Shown: positions 33,109 to 42,134 of the stretch, in pieces
Layout of the letters: the number at the start of each line of letters is the position of its first letter
Numbering within the stretch: position 1 is the first letter of the stretch
Assembly (NCBI RefSeq): GCF_023008405.1
Contig: NZ_CP095376.1
Span: 8,226,501-8,290,500, forward strand
DNA: 64,000 bases
Source of the DNA: Amycolatopsis sp. FBCC-B4732
Lineage (GTDB): Bacteria > Actinomycetota > Actinomycetes > Mycobacteriales > Pseudonocardiaceae
Reading direction: 5' to 3'
Made by a program: the position numbers and the translations under genes
Notes under the pieces: generated by a model
Database searches by the model: none
Told to the model about the DNA's origin: nothing
What the model saw: only the letters and a program-made list of their open reading frames with translations

Positions 33109-35434
33109 TCCTTCGGCCGCGCTGCTGGTCCTGCAGTTCCTGCAGCCGCTGCTGGAATTCGCGGATCCGGTCGAGCTGGTCGTTCTGCTGCCGGTTGCCG
33201 CCGTCGCCGAACTGGACCGAGTCCCGCTGATCGCGCTGTTGTTGTTGCTGCGGCGGCGGTTGCTGGACCTGCACCCGGTCCTGCGGCGAGCTGATCGCGG
33301 CGACGCGGTCGAAGCGCTCCCCCGGCCGGCCGCTCAGGTAGAGCTGCATGAACCGGTCCCAGATCGGGCCGGCGAGCGTCGAGCCGAACAGCGGGGCGCC
33401 ACCCGGGCCGCGGAGGGCCTTGTCGCCGTCGCCGCCCACCCAGACCGCGGCCGACACCGAAGGCGTGTAGCCCACCATCCACGTCTGGGAGTTCGCGTTG
33501 GCCGCCGACGCGGGTTCGTCGTTCTGCGGCGTGTGCTGCTGCGTCCCCGTCTTGCCCGCGCATTCGTGACCGGTCGGGCAGGTCAGCCGGGAGAACTGGA
33601 TCACCGGCGCCAGTGCCGCCGTCACGTTCCCGGCGATCTGCGCGCTCTTCTGCCGGTCGTTGTCGGCGAACGCGTCGGCCGAGCGGAGCTTCGCCTCGTA
33701 CGCGGTTTCGCCGTTCGCGTTGGTCACCTTCTGCACGAAGTGCCGGTCGCGCTGGACGCCGCCCGCGGCGAAGGTCGCGTACGCCGAGGCCATGTCGGAC
33801 GGCGTCACCTGCGTGCCGCCCCCGCCGATGGAGATGTTGTTGTCGCCGGTGAACAGCTCGCTGCGGCCGCCGTTGTCCTTCGTCCGGATACCCGCCTCCC
33901 GCGCCGCTTCCGCCACGCCGGCCGGCTTCGTCACGTTGAGGACCATGTCGTAGAACACGGTGTTCGTGGACCGCTGCATCGCCTCGGAGACGGTGCACTC
34001 CTGCGAGCAGCTGCTGCTGTCGCCGGCGTTGCGGATCGGGAGGTCGACGCCGGGGAACGTGCGCGGGGACGTGCCGTCGAACCGCGCGTCGAGGCCGCGG
34101 CCGAGCTTGAGGAACGCCGCCAGGTCGAACGGTTTCATCGACGACCCGGGGTTGTGCGCCTCGTCGGCCCAGTCGCGCCCGGCCAGGTCCTCGCCGTTCG
34201 GGCCCTTCACGATCGCCTCGCCGCCGTGGTAGGCGAGCACGCCGCCGGTCTTCGGGTCGACGGCGACCAGCGCGTTGAGGATCCGGTCGTCGGTCTGGCC
34301 GTCCATCCCTTCGGCGACCGCCTTTTCGGCGGCCTGCTGCGCCTGCGGGTCGATCGTGGTGAACACCTGGAACCCGCCCGAGTAGTACTGCTTCTCGTCG
34401 ATGCCCTGCGCGGCCAGTTCGGCCTTGACCTGCTTCTTGATGAACGGGTTCAGCGCGCCGGCCTGCCTGCTCTCGCGCAGCGGGATCGGCGTCGGGAACT
34501 TCGCCGCGGCGCGCTGGGCCGGCGTCAGGTAGCCGTTCTTGAGCATCCGGTCCAGCGCCGTCGTCCACCGGTTCGTCGCGACGGCCGTGTTTTCCGACCG
34601 GCCCGGCTGCTGGATCAACCCGGCGAGCAGCGCGGCCTGCGAGTAGTCGAGCTGGCCCGCGTCCTTGCCGAAGTACGCATGCGCGGCGGCCTGGATCCCG
34701 TACGAACCGCGGCCGAAGTAGATGATGTTGAGGTAGGCGGTGATGATGTCCGCCTTGTCGTAGGTCTGGTTCATCTTGAACGACTTCGCGAGCTCGGCCC
34801 ACTTGCGGGTCAGCGTCGGGTCGTCGTCACCGGAAGCGTTCTTGATGTACTGCTGGGAAATCGTCGAGCCGCCGCCGGAACCGCCGGTGACCTGGTTGTA
34901 CGCCGCGCGCAGGATGCCGCCGACGTCGAAGCCGGAGTTCGTCTCGAAGGACGCGTCTTCGGTGGCGATCACGGCTTTCTTGACGACGTCCGGGATCTGG
35001 TTCGCCGCCAGGATCTGCCGGTTGCCGCCGGTGGGCACGTCCTTGCCCATCTCGGTGCCGTCGCTGAACAGGTAAGTGACGGCCTGGCCCTGCGCCTGCG
35101 CGATCGTCTCCGGCGAGGGGACGTCGACGGCGGCGTAGGTGATCGCGAAGGCGATCCCGGGGACGGAGAAGAACAGCCCCGCGGCCACGTACCCGATCCG
35201 CCGGACCCGCCGCCACCGCCGTCGTCGCAGGTCCTGGGCGGTGAGGGGCCGCGGCCGCCGCGGCGGCTCGCCCACGCGCTGCCGGATGATCGGCACGGTC
35301 GGCGGCTCGTCCGGCTCGGTGCCGTTGTGCGTGTGGTGGGTGATCAGCTCGGGCTCGCTGCCCAGCAGCCCGGCGCGGGGCGCGGGCCGCCGGGCGCGAC
35401 GGCGACGGGGGTCGGGCTGCCGGTCGTGGTTCAC
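33101..35434 (-). CDS. class A penicillin-binding protein (PBP1A-type), copy 1
   Basis: The 777-residue bifunctional peptidoglycan synthase has a basic cytosolic N-terminus, one TM helix (about 79-101), a GT51 glycosyltransferase domain with catalytic Glu159 in T-E-D-A-S-F, and a transpeptidase domain with S431-x-x-K434, S489-T-N491 and K628-T-G630. The tail (about 680-777) is Gln/Arg-rich, unlike the Thr/Pro tails of the two neighbouring copies. GTG 35434 follows GGAGG seven bases upstream; a longer frame adds 16 unconserved residues. It is the third of three tandem class A PBPs, with only 78 bases after copy 2, so they may be co-transcribed. Confidence 0.9.
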   Translation of the reverse strand: MNHDRQPDPRRRRARRPAPRAGLLGSEPELITHHTHNGTEPDEPPTVPIIRQRVGEPPRRPRPLTAQDLRRRRWRRVRRIGYVAAGLFFSVPGIAFAITYAAVDVPSPETIAQAQGQAVTYLFSDGTEMGKDVPTGGNRQILAANQIPDVVKKAVIATEDASFETNSGFDVGGILRAAYNQVTGGSGGGSTISQQYIKNASGDDDPTLTRKWAELAKSFKMNQTYDKADIITAYLNIIYFGRGSYGIQAAAHAYFGKDAGQLDYSQAALLAGLIQQPGRSENTAVATNRWTTALDRMLKNGYLTPAQRAAAKFPTPIPLRESRQAGALNPFIKKQVKAELAAQGIDEKQYYSGGFQVFTTIDPQAQQAAEKAVAEGMDGQTDDRILNALVAVDPKTGGVLAYHGGEAIVKGPNGEDLAGRDWADEAHNPGSSMKPFDLAAFLKLGRGLDARFDGTSPRTFPGVDLPIRNAGDSSSCSQECTVSEAMQRSTNTVFYDMVLNVTKPAGVAEAAREAGIRTKDNGGRSELFTGDNNISIGGGGTQVTPSDMASAYATFAAGGVQRDRHFVQKVTNANGETAYEAKLRSADAFADNDRQKSAQIAGNVTAALAPVIQFSRLTCPTGHECAGKTGTQQHTPQNDEPASAANANSQTWMVGYTPSVSAAVWVGGDGDKALRGPGGAPLFGSTLAGPIWDRFMQLYLSGRPGERFDRVAAISSPQDRVQVQQPPPQQQQQRDQRDSVQFGDGGNRQQNDQLDRIREFQQRLQELQDQQRGRRRP

Positions 35435-35512
35435 GGGCCGTCCTCCACGGTGGGCTGCGGACGCAGTCCTCTCGGGAGGCACACGTACCGCCGCCCACCG
35501 TGGTTCAGCCGG

Positions 35513-37933
35513 CTACTCCCCCGGGTCCGGCGTACCGGTCGGAGTCTCCTTCGGGGTCGTCGACGGCTTCGTGTGCTTCGGCGGGGTCGACGGCTTCGAC
35601 TCCTCGCCGGTCGGGGTGCCGCCGGTCTGGTCGCCGTTGTCCCCCTCGTTCCCGTTCTCGCCGGTCGGGGCCGATTCCGTCGTCGTCGCCACGTCGGACG
35701 ACGGCGGCGGTGCGACCTCGCCCCCGATGCGGTCGACCTTGTCGAAGCGCTCGCCCGGCTTGCCCGTCAGGTACAGCGACAGGAACTTCTGCCACATCGG
35801 ACCGGCGATCGTGGAGCCGTAGATCGGCGAGTTGTTCTTGCCGTGCAGCGGCTTGTTGCCGTCACCGCCGACCCAGGCCGCCACCGAGACCGACGGCGTG
35901 TACCCGACCATCCACGTCTGCGAGTTCGCGTTCGCCGCCCACGCCGGCTCGCCCGCGACCTTCGTGTGCTGCTGCGTCCCCGTCTTGCCGGCGCACTCGT
36001 GACCGTTGGGGCACTTCAGCTTCGAGAAGCCGATCACCGGCTTCAGCGCTTCGGTGACGTTGCCCGCGATCTGCCGGCTCTTGTCCGAGTCGCTGTCGAA
36101 CACGGCCTTGGCGTCGGCCGTGGCTTCCCACGCGACTTCGTTCTGCGTGTTGGTCACCTTCAGCACGAAGTGCCGTTCGCGCTGCTGGCCGTTGGCCGCG
36201 AAGGTCGCGTACGCCGCGGCCATGTCCAGCGGCGTGATCTGGGTTTCACCACCGCCGAGGGAGATGTTGTTGTCCTTGGTGGAGATGATCGACTGGCCGC
36301 CGTCCTCCTTGACCTTGACGCCGGCCTCCTTCGCGGCTTCCTTGACCGGGCCCTGCTTGGTGTCGTGCAGGACCATGTCGTAGAACACGGTGTTCGCCGA
36401 GCGCTCCATCGCTTCGGCGACGGTGCACTGCTGCGAGCAGCTGCTGCCGGGGCCGGCGTTGCGCACGACACGGCCGTCGAACACGCGGTTGTTGGAGCCG
36501 TCGTACGTCGTGTCGAGGCCCTTGCCCATCTTGAGCAGCGCGGTGAGGTCGAACGGCTTCATCGACGAGCCCGGGTTCTGCGGGGTGGCCGCCCAGTCGC
36601 GCCCGGCCTGGTCCTGCCCGTTGACCTGCACGATCGGCTTGCCGCCGTAGTAGGCGAGCACGCCGCCGGTCTTGGGGTCGACGGCGACGAGCGCGTTGAG
36701 CAGGTTGTCGTCGACCTGGTTCTTCATCGCGTCGGTGGCGGCCTGTTCGGCGGCTTGCTGCGCCTTCGGGTCGATCGTCGTCTGGACCACGTAGCCGCCG
36801 GCGTAGTAGCGGTCTTCGGAGATGTCGTGCGCGGCCAGCTCTTCCTTCACCTGCTGCACGACGAACGCGGGCGGCGCGCCGGCCTGCTGCTTGCTGTCCT
36901 CCAGCGGGATCGGCGTCGGGAACTGCGCCGCCGCGCGGTCGGCCGCGGAGATGTAGTTGTTCTTCACCATCCGGTCCAGCGCGGTGTTCCAGCGGTCCTG
37001 CGCGACCTTGGGGTTCTCCGACCGGCCCGGCTGCTGGATCAGGCCGGCCAGCAGCGCGGCTTCCGAGAAGCTGAGGTCCTTGGCTTCCTTGTGGAAGAAG
37101 GCCTGCGACGCCGCGCCCACCCCGTACGCCCCGCGCCCGAAGTAGATGATGTTCAGGTACGCGGTGATGATGTCCTTCTTCTCGTACGTCTGGTTCATCT
37201 TGAAGGACTTGGCCAGCTCGGTCCACTTGCGCGTCAACGTCGGGGCGTCGTTGTCGGTGGCCTTCTTGATGTACTGCTGCGAAATCGTCGAACCACCGCC
37301 GGTCCCGCCGGTGGCCTGGTTGTAGACCGCGCGCAGCAGGCCGCCGACGTCGAAGCCCGAGTTGGTCTCGAAGGAGTCGTCCTCGGTCGCGATCGCCGCG
37401 TGCTTCATGACGTCGGGGATCTGCTCGGGCGTCAGCAGCACCCGGTTGCCACCGCGCGGCACGTCCTTGCCCATCGGCGAACCGTCGGCGAAGAGGTAGG
37501 TCACCGCCTGGCTCTGGTTCTGCGCGACCTCGGTCGGCGAGGGCACGTCGACCAGGAAGTACGTGATGACGAACGCGATCGCGGGCAGCACGAAGAACAA
37601 CCCGAAGAACCCGTAGGCGACCCGCCGGATGATCTTCCAGCGGCGCTTCTTGCGCTGTTCCGGGGTGAGGACCGGCTTGCCGTCTTCGGGCTGCTCGACG
37701 TCGTCGTAGCCGCCCGGCTCCTCGTACGCGTGGTGCGTCATCAGCTCAGGCCCGCCGCTCATCGGCGGTGGCTCGGGCCGGTACCCCCGCGGCTGCTGCG
37801 GCGGTTGCTGCTGCCAGGGCTGCTGCGGCCGGCGCGGCGGCTGCCCGTTCGGGCCCTGCGGTCCGGACGGCCCACGACGGCGCGGATCAGGACCCTGGCC
37901 CGGCGGCCAGGAGCGGGATCGATCGTCGGGCAC
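35513..37933 (-). CDS. class A penicillin-binding protein (PBP1A-type), copy 2
   Basis: An 806-residue paralogue with a Pro/Gln-rich cytosolic tail (about 100 residues, ending M-T-H-H-A-Y and K-K-R-R-W), one TM helix, GT51 domain (T-E-D-D-S-F-E-T-N-S-G-F-D), transpeptidase motifs S-S-M-K, R-S-A-N and A-G-K-T-G, and a Thr/Pro/Glu-rich extracellular tail. GTG 37933 has GGAGG eight bases before it. The preceding gene is separated by a strong terminator, so copy 2 must have its own promoter in the 100 bases upstream. Confidence 0.9.
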   Translation of the reverse strand: MPDDRSRSWPPGQGPDPRRRGPSGPQGPNGQPPRRPQQPWQQQPPQQPRGYRPEPPPMSGGPELMTHHAYEEPGGYDDVEQPEDGKPVLTPEQRKKRRWKIIRRVAYGFFGLFFVLPAIAFVITYFLVDVPSPTEVAQNQSQAVTYLFADGSPMGKDVPRGGNRVLLTPEQIPDVMKHAAIATEDDSFETNSGFDVGGLLRAVYNQATGGTGGGSTISQQYIKKATDNDAPTLTRKWTELAKSFKMNQTYEKKDIITAYLNIIYFGRGAYGVGAASQAFFHKEAKDLSFSEAALLAGLIQQPGRSENPKVAQDRWNTALDRMVKNNYISAADRAAAQFPTPIPLEDSKQQAGAPPAFVVQQVKEELAAHDISEDRYYAGGYVVQTTIDPKAQQAAEQAATDAMKNQVDDNLLNALVAVDPKTGGVLAYYGGKPIVQVNGQDQAGRDWAATPQNPGSSMKPFDLTALLKMGKGLDTTYDGSNNRVFDGRVVRNAGPGSSCSQQCTVAEAMERSANTVFYDMVLHDTKQGPVKEAAKEAGVKVKEDGGQSIISTKDNNISLGGGETQITPLDMAAAYATFAANGQQRERHFVLKVTNTQNEVAWEATADAKAVFDSDSDKSRQIAGNVTEALKPVIGFSKLKCPNGHECAGKTGTQQHTKVAGEPAWAANANSQTWMVGYTPSVSVAAWVGGDGNKPLHGKNNSPIYGSTIAGPMWQKFLSLYLTGKPGERFDKVDRIGGEVAPPPSSDVATTTESAPTGENGNEGDNGDQTGGTPTGEESKPSTPPKHTKPSTTPKETPTGTPDPGE

Positions 37934-38032
37934 GGGGCAGTCCTCCAGGTTCGCGGGCAGCGACAACCGCCACCCCTTTAGGAATGGACGCGCAGCACCC
38001 CGCCGGGTTGCCGGTGATCACCCCGAAAACGA

Positions 38033-38068
38033 CTCAGGGCCCTCCGCGCGAACGCGAAGGGCCCTGAG
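38033..38068 (-). terminator. terminator between PBP copies 3 and 2
   Basis: A perfect 11-bp stem (arms 38033-38043 and 38058-38068), with further CGCG/CGCG pairing in the 14-base loop, lies four bases after the stop of PBP copy 3. It separates the long PBP from the next two. Confidence 0.8.
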
Positions 38069-38071
38069 GGG

Positions 38072-40804
38072 CTATCCCGGGCCGGCGCCCGGTGGAGCAG
38101 CGACTCCGCCACCACCACCCTGGTTGTTGCCCAGCGGGAACGTCGGCGTTTCGCCGGGTCCGGGCCGGGTCGGCCGGGTCCGCGACGTCGGCGTTTCCGT
38201 GTCAGTGTTCGTCGGCTCGGTGCTCGACGGGGTCTCCGTGGTGCTCGGCGGCGTCGTCGTGGTCGGCGTCTCCGGCGGCTTCGTCGGCGTCGTGGTCACG
38301 TCGTTGACGTCCTTGCCGATCGGCGCGACCTTGTCGAACTTCTCCGCCGGTTTGCCCTTGAGGTAGAGGTTCATGAAGTTCTGCCACGTCGGACCGGCGA
38401 TGGTCGCACCGAAGATCGGCTTGTTCTTCGGGTCGTGCAGCGGCTTGTTGCCGTCGCCGCCGACCCAGACCGCGGCCGACACCGACGGGGTGTAGCCGAC
38501 CATCCAGGTCTGCGCGTTGCGGTCCTTGTACGCCGCCGGGTCGTCGTCCTTGGCGGTGTACTGCTGCGTACCGGTCTTGCCGGCGCACTCGTGGCCGGTC
38601 GGGCACTTCAGCTTCGAGTGGTCGATGACCGGGACCAGCGCCTCGGTGAGGTTGCCGGCGATCTGCTGGCTCTTGGCCGCGTCGTCGGAAAACGCCGGGT
38701 TGGTCTTGATGTTGTTCTCGTCGAACTCGACTTCGTCCTGCTTGTTCGTGAGCTTCGAGACGAAGTGCTGCTCGTGGTAGGTGCCGCCGTTGGCGAACGA
38801 CGCGTACGCCGCCGCCATGTCCTCCGGCGTCACGGCCGTGCCACCACCGCCGAGCGAGATGTTGTTGTCGTCGGTGTAGAGGACGCTCTTGCCGTCCGGC
38901 GCGACCTTGACCCCGGCTTCCTTCGCCGCTTCCGCGACCCGCGACGGCTTCGTCACGTTCAGGACCATGTCGTAGAACACGGTGTTCGCCGAGATCTCCA
39001 TCGCCTTCGCGACGGTGCAGTCCTTGCCGCAGCTCGCGCTGTCACCCGCGTTCCGGACCGTGCGGCCGCCGAGCACCCGGTTGTTCGAGCCGTCGAACGT
39101 CTCGCCGAGGCCCTTGCCCATCTTGAGGAACGCCGCGAGGTCGAACGCCTTCATCGACGAACCCGGGTTCCGCGCCTGGTTCGCCCGGTCCTGGCCGATC
39201 TGGTCCTTGCCGTTCGCGTCCTTCACCAGCTCCGGCCCGCCGTAGTAGGCGATCACGCCGCCGTTCTTCGGGTTGACCGCGACCAGCGCGTTGAGCAGGT
39301 TCTCGTCGGTCTGGCCCTTCATGCCCTCCTGGGAGGCCTGCTCCGCCGCGGCCTGCGCCGCCGGGTCGATCGTGGTGTAGATCTTCGCTCCGGTCGAGAA
39401 CAGCCGGTTCTCGTCGTAACCCTTCGCCGCCAGCTCGTCCTTGATCCGCTGCTGGAGCTGGTAGGTCATCTTCCCGGAGTTTTCCTCCTTGTTCGCGTTC
39501 TTCGCGATCGGCGTCGGGAACTGGGCGGCGGTGCGCTCGTCCGCCCGCAGCCACTTGTTGGCGACCATCTGGTCCATCACGTACGTCCAGCGCTGCAGCG
39601 CGTACTTCTGGTTCTCCGAGCGGCCGGGGCCCTGGATCAGGCCGGCCAGCAACGAGGCTTCGGACGCGTTGAGGTCCTTCGCGTCCTTGTTGAAGTACGC
39701 CTTCGCGGCCGCCTGGATGCCGTTCGCGCCGCGGCCGAAGTAGACGATGTTCAGGTAGGAAGTGATGATCTCTTCCTTGGACTGCTGGTTGTTCATCTTG
39801 AACGACTTCGCCAGCTCGGTCCACTTGCGGGTCAGCGTCGGGGCGTCGTTCTGCGTGGCCTGCTTGATGTACTGCTGGGAGATGGTCGAACCACCGCCCT
39901 GGCCACCGGACACCTGGTTCCAGACCGCGCGCAGGATGCCGGTGACGTCGAAGCCCGAGTTGGTCTCGAACGTCGCGTCCTCCGCCGAGTACACGGCGTG
40001 CTTGACGACGTCGGGGACCTCGCCCGGCTTGAGCAGCTGGCGGTCGCCACCCGGCGGGAGCTCGCGGCCCATCACCTGGTTGCCGGCGTCGTAGTAGGTG
40101 ATCGGCTGGTTCTGCAGCGACTTGATGCTCTCCGGCGTCGGCACGTCGACCAGGAAGTACGTGATGACGAACGCGATCGCGGGGACCACGAAGAACAGGC
40201 CGACGAAGGCGTACGCCACCCGCCGGACGATCTTCCAGCGGCGCTTCTTCTTCTGCGCCGGCGTCAGGATCCGCTTGCCCTTTTCGTCGAGCTCGTCCTG
40301 GGGCTCGACGTCGTCGGCGAACTCGTTGAACGCGGCGTCCTCGTAGCCGTCGTCGTACGGGTCGCGCCCGAAGTCGTCGGTGCCGTTGTGCGCGTGGTGG
40401 GTGATGAGGTCCGGCTCACGGCCCGGGGGCGGCACCGGCCGGCCGCCGCGCGGCTGGCGGAAACCCTCCGGCGGCGACGCAGGCGGGCCCTGCTGGGGAC
40501 GCTGCCCGGTCGGCGGGACGGCCCGCCGCGGCGGCATGCCCTGCTGCCCGCGGGGACGCTGCGGCCGCCGGGGCGGCTCTTCACCCGGCCACTGCGGGCC
40601 GCCTTCGTCGCCGGACGGCCACTCGGGCGCGCCACCGCCGCCACGCGGGTTGCCGCGGGGCGGGGTGTTGCGCTGGGGTCGGCGGGGGGCTTCTTCGCCG
40701 GGCCACGCCGGTCCGGGGTCTTCCCCCGGCCACTGGCCGGACTGGGCACGGCGAGGTGCATCTGGCTCCTGGCCGGGCCAGGAGCGGTTGCGGTCGTCGT
40801 TCAC
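38072..40804 (-). CDS. class A penicillin-binding protein (PBP1A-type), copy 3, long cytosolic tail
   Basis: A 910-residue paralogue whose N-terminal cytosolic tail is about 190 residues long, Pro/Gly/Arg-rich with repeated W-P-G-(E/Q)-E and R-R-P-Q-R units, then acidic, ending K-K-K-R-R-W at the single TM helix. GT51 (S-A-E-D-A-T-F-E-T-N-S-G-F-D) and transpeptidase motifs (S-S-M-K, I-S-A-N, A-G-K-T-G) are intact. The C-terminus is Thr/Pro/Ser-rich. GTG 40804 follows GGGAGG. It follows the DUF5318 gene as ponA1 follows Rv0049 in M. tuberculosis, so it is the likeliest positional orthologue of ponA1. The long tail suggests a cytosolic regulator or scaffold contact. Confidence 0.9.
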   Translation of the reverse strand: MNDDRNRSWPGQEPDAPRRAQSGQWPGEDPGPAWPGEEAPRRPQRNTPPRGNPRGGGGAPEWPSGDEGGPQWPGEEPPRRPQRPRGQQGMPPRRAVPPTGQRPQQGPPASPPEGFRQPRGGRPVPPPGREPDLITHHAHNGTDDFGRDPYDDGYEDAAFNEFADDVEPQDELDEKGKRILTPAQKKKRRWKIVRRVAYAFVGLFFVVPAIAFVITYFLVDVPTPESIKSLQNQPITYYDAGNQVMGRELPPGGDRQLLKPGEVPDVVKHAVYSAEDATFETNSGFDVTGILRAVWNQVSGGQGGGSTISQQYIKQATQNDAPTLTRKWTELAKSFKMNNQQSKEEIITSYLNIVYFGRGANGIQAAAKAYFNKDAKDLNASEASLLAGLIQGPGRSENQKYALQRWTYVMDQMVANKWLRADERTAAQFPTPIAKNANKEENSGKMTYQLQQRIKDELAAKGYDENRLFSTGAKIYTTIDPAAQAAAEQASQEGMKGQTDENLLNALVAVNPKNGGVIAYYGGPELVKDANGKDQIGQDRANQARNPGSSMKAFDLAAFLKMGKGLGETFDGSNNRVLGGRTVRNAGDSASCGKDCTVAKAMEISANTVFYDMVLNVTKPSRVAEAAKEAGVKVAPDGKSVLYTDDNNISLGGGGTAVTPEDMAAAYASFANGGTYHEQHFVSKLTNKQDEVEFDENNIKTNPAFSDDAAKSQQIAGNLTEALVPVIDHSKLKCPTGHECAGKTGTQQYTAKDDDPAAYKDRNAQTWMVGYTPSVSAAVWVGGDGNKPLHDPKNKPIFGATIAGPTWQNFMNLYLKGKPAEKFDKVAPIGKDVNDVTTTPTKPPETPTTTTPPSTTETPSSTEPTNTDTETPTSRTRPTRPGPGETPTFPLGNNQGGGGGVAAPPGAGPG

Positions 40805-40871
40805 GAATGGGCCTCCCAGACCGGCGCCCGGTAGCGCGCCGTTCTGCGCTCTTCAGCGGTTGTGTTCCAGC

Positions 40872-41270
40872 TCACCGGCCCGCGGTCCTCCGTGGACCGT
40901 CGGCCGGCTCCCCCGTACCGAGGACGTACGACCGGACCAGGTGGTTCCAGTGGCACGCCCGGCACACTTCGACGTCGTACACGGTGAACTCGGCGAACAT
41001 GCCGGCCATCCTGGCCAGCTCTTCGGGTGTCCTCGCCGAACCCGCGACGTGCTTGAGTTCGTCACCGTAGACCCAGGACACCAGGGTCAGCGGTTCCTGG
41101 CGGCAGATCGGGCAGGGCTGGTCACCGGCCCGGCCGTGGAACTTCGCCGCCCGCAGCAGGTACGGGCTCGCGTCGCAGGCTTCGTAGCCGCCGACGCGCC
41201 CGGAGCGGACTTCGGCGAGCAGCGCACGGCGCTGCAACGCGTAGTCCACGACCTGCCGCTGGTTAATCAC
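40872..41270 (-). CDS. DUF5318 protein with two CxxC pairs
   Basis: A 132-residue protein orthologous by position and sequence pattern to M. tuberculosis Rv0049, upstream of the class A PBP. It has two Cys pairs, Q-P-C-P-I-C-R near 52 and E-V-C-R-A-C-H near 104, that could bind zinc, and a helical N-terminus Q-R-Q-V-V-D-Y-A-L-Q-R-R-A. GTG 41270 starts just before this conserved helix. No TM segment. Role unknown; the conserved linkage to ponA suggests a link to wall synthesis. Confidence 0.75.
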   Translation of the reverse strand: MINQRQVVDYALQRRALLAEVRSGRVGGYEACDASPYLLRAAKFHGRAGDQPCPICRQEPLTLVSWVYGDELKHVAGSARTPEELARMAGMFAEFTVYDVEVCRACHWNHLVRSYVLGTGEPADGPRRTAGR

Positions 41271-41421
41271 CAGGACAGAGTACGGGCTCTTCCTGTGTGG
41301 TCCACGCCCCCTAGCGCGACCAAGTGCCCGACCGGGGCGGACACGCCGGACGTTCGATAACTCTCCGGTGAATTTCGCCCGCACTGAGTAGACGGTCGAG
41401 GTTAGCTTCGCCACTTCGATG

Positions 41422-41438
41422 TATCGGCGCGATATAGT
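41422..41438. promoter_or_regulatory. candidate PadR operator over a -10 element
   Basis: The inverted repeat TATCG-GCG-CGATA (41422-41434) runs into TATAGT (41433-41438), a -10-like hexamer reading toward padR. PadR proteins commonly bind such short A/T-ended repeats and autoregulate. The 246-base gap between DUF5318 and padR otherwise shows nothing clear. Confidence 0.45.
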
Positions 41439-41516
41439 GGCTGAGTAGGTTGGATCGAGGCGACCCGTTCGGAGCAACGTCCGTCGCCCCGGTTTGTTCC
41501 CGGAAGGGGGTGCGGT

Positions 41517-42062
41517 GTGCTGGAGTTCGCGATCCTGGGTCTTCTGCACGAAGCGCCCATGCACGGGTACGTGCTGCGCAAGCGGCTGCACGAGACGCTC
41601 GGCACGCTCCGGACGTTCTCGTACGGCTCGCTGTACCCGACCCTGCGGAAGCTGCTGCGGGCCGGGTACCTGGTCGAAGAGCTGGACGAGGCCGACGACC
41701 GGGCGTGGTCGCGGCGCGGACGGCGGGTCTACAAGCTCACCGCGGAGGGCAAGGAGCGCTTCGGTGAGCTGCTCGGCGACGCCGGGCCGCAGACCTGGGA
41801 CGACGAAGGCTTCGGTGTTCACCTGGCCTTCTTCTCGCGCACCCCGGCCGACGTGCGGATGCGGATCCTCGAGGGCCGCCGCCGCCGGGTCGAGGAGCGC
41901 CGCGAGGGATTGCGGGCGGCGCTGTCGCGGGCCGAGGAGAAGATCGATCGCTACACCCGCGAGCTGCACCGGCTCGGGCTGGAGACCAGCGAGCGGGAGG
42001 TGCGCTGGCTCAACGAGCTGATCGCGCACGAACAAGCCGAGCGGCAGGGTCCGGAAACCTGA
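41517..42062 (+). CDS. PadR-family regulator upstream of ino1
   Basis: The 181-residue protein has the PadR winged helix at the N-terminus (L-E-F-A-I-L-G-L-L ... M-H-G-Y-x-L-R-K-R-L ... G-S-L-Y-P-T-L-R-K-L) and a C-terminal helical dimerisation arm. It corresponds to M. tuberculosis Rv0047c, always next to ino1. The GTG at 41517 is followed at once by the conserved strand. A ribosome site GGAAGGGGG lies 6-14 bases upstream. Autoregulation through the upstream repeat is likely; control of ino1 is inferred from linkage. Confidence 0.88.
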   Translation: MLEFAILGLLHEAPMHGYVLRKRLHETLGTLRTFSYGSLYPTLRKLLRAGYLVEELDEADDRAWSRRGRRVYKLTAEGKERFGELLGDAGPQTWDDEGFGVHLAFFSRTPADVRMRILEGRRRRVEERREGLRAALSRAEEKIDRYTRELHRLGLETSEREVRWLNELIAHEQAERQGPET

Positions 42063-42134
42063 GCCGCCCGGCGCGGGCCGCAGCGTCGCGGCACCTGACC
42101 TACTGAACAGACACGGATTGAAGGAGAAACCCCC

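Noticed and set aside
33239-37981. An open frame of about 1580 codons on the plus strand opposite PBP copies 1 and 2
   Set aside because: It mirrors the codon pattern of two real PBP genes on the other strand, reads as Arg/Val/Leu low-complexity sequence and has no family motif. It is a high-GC antisense artefact.
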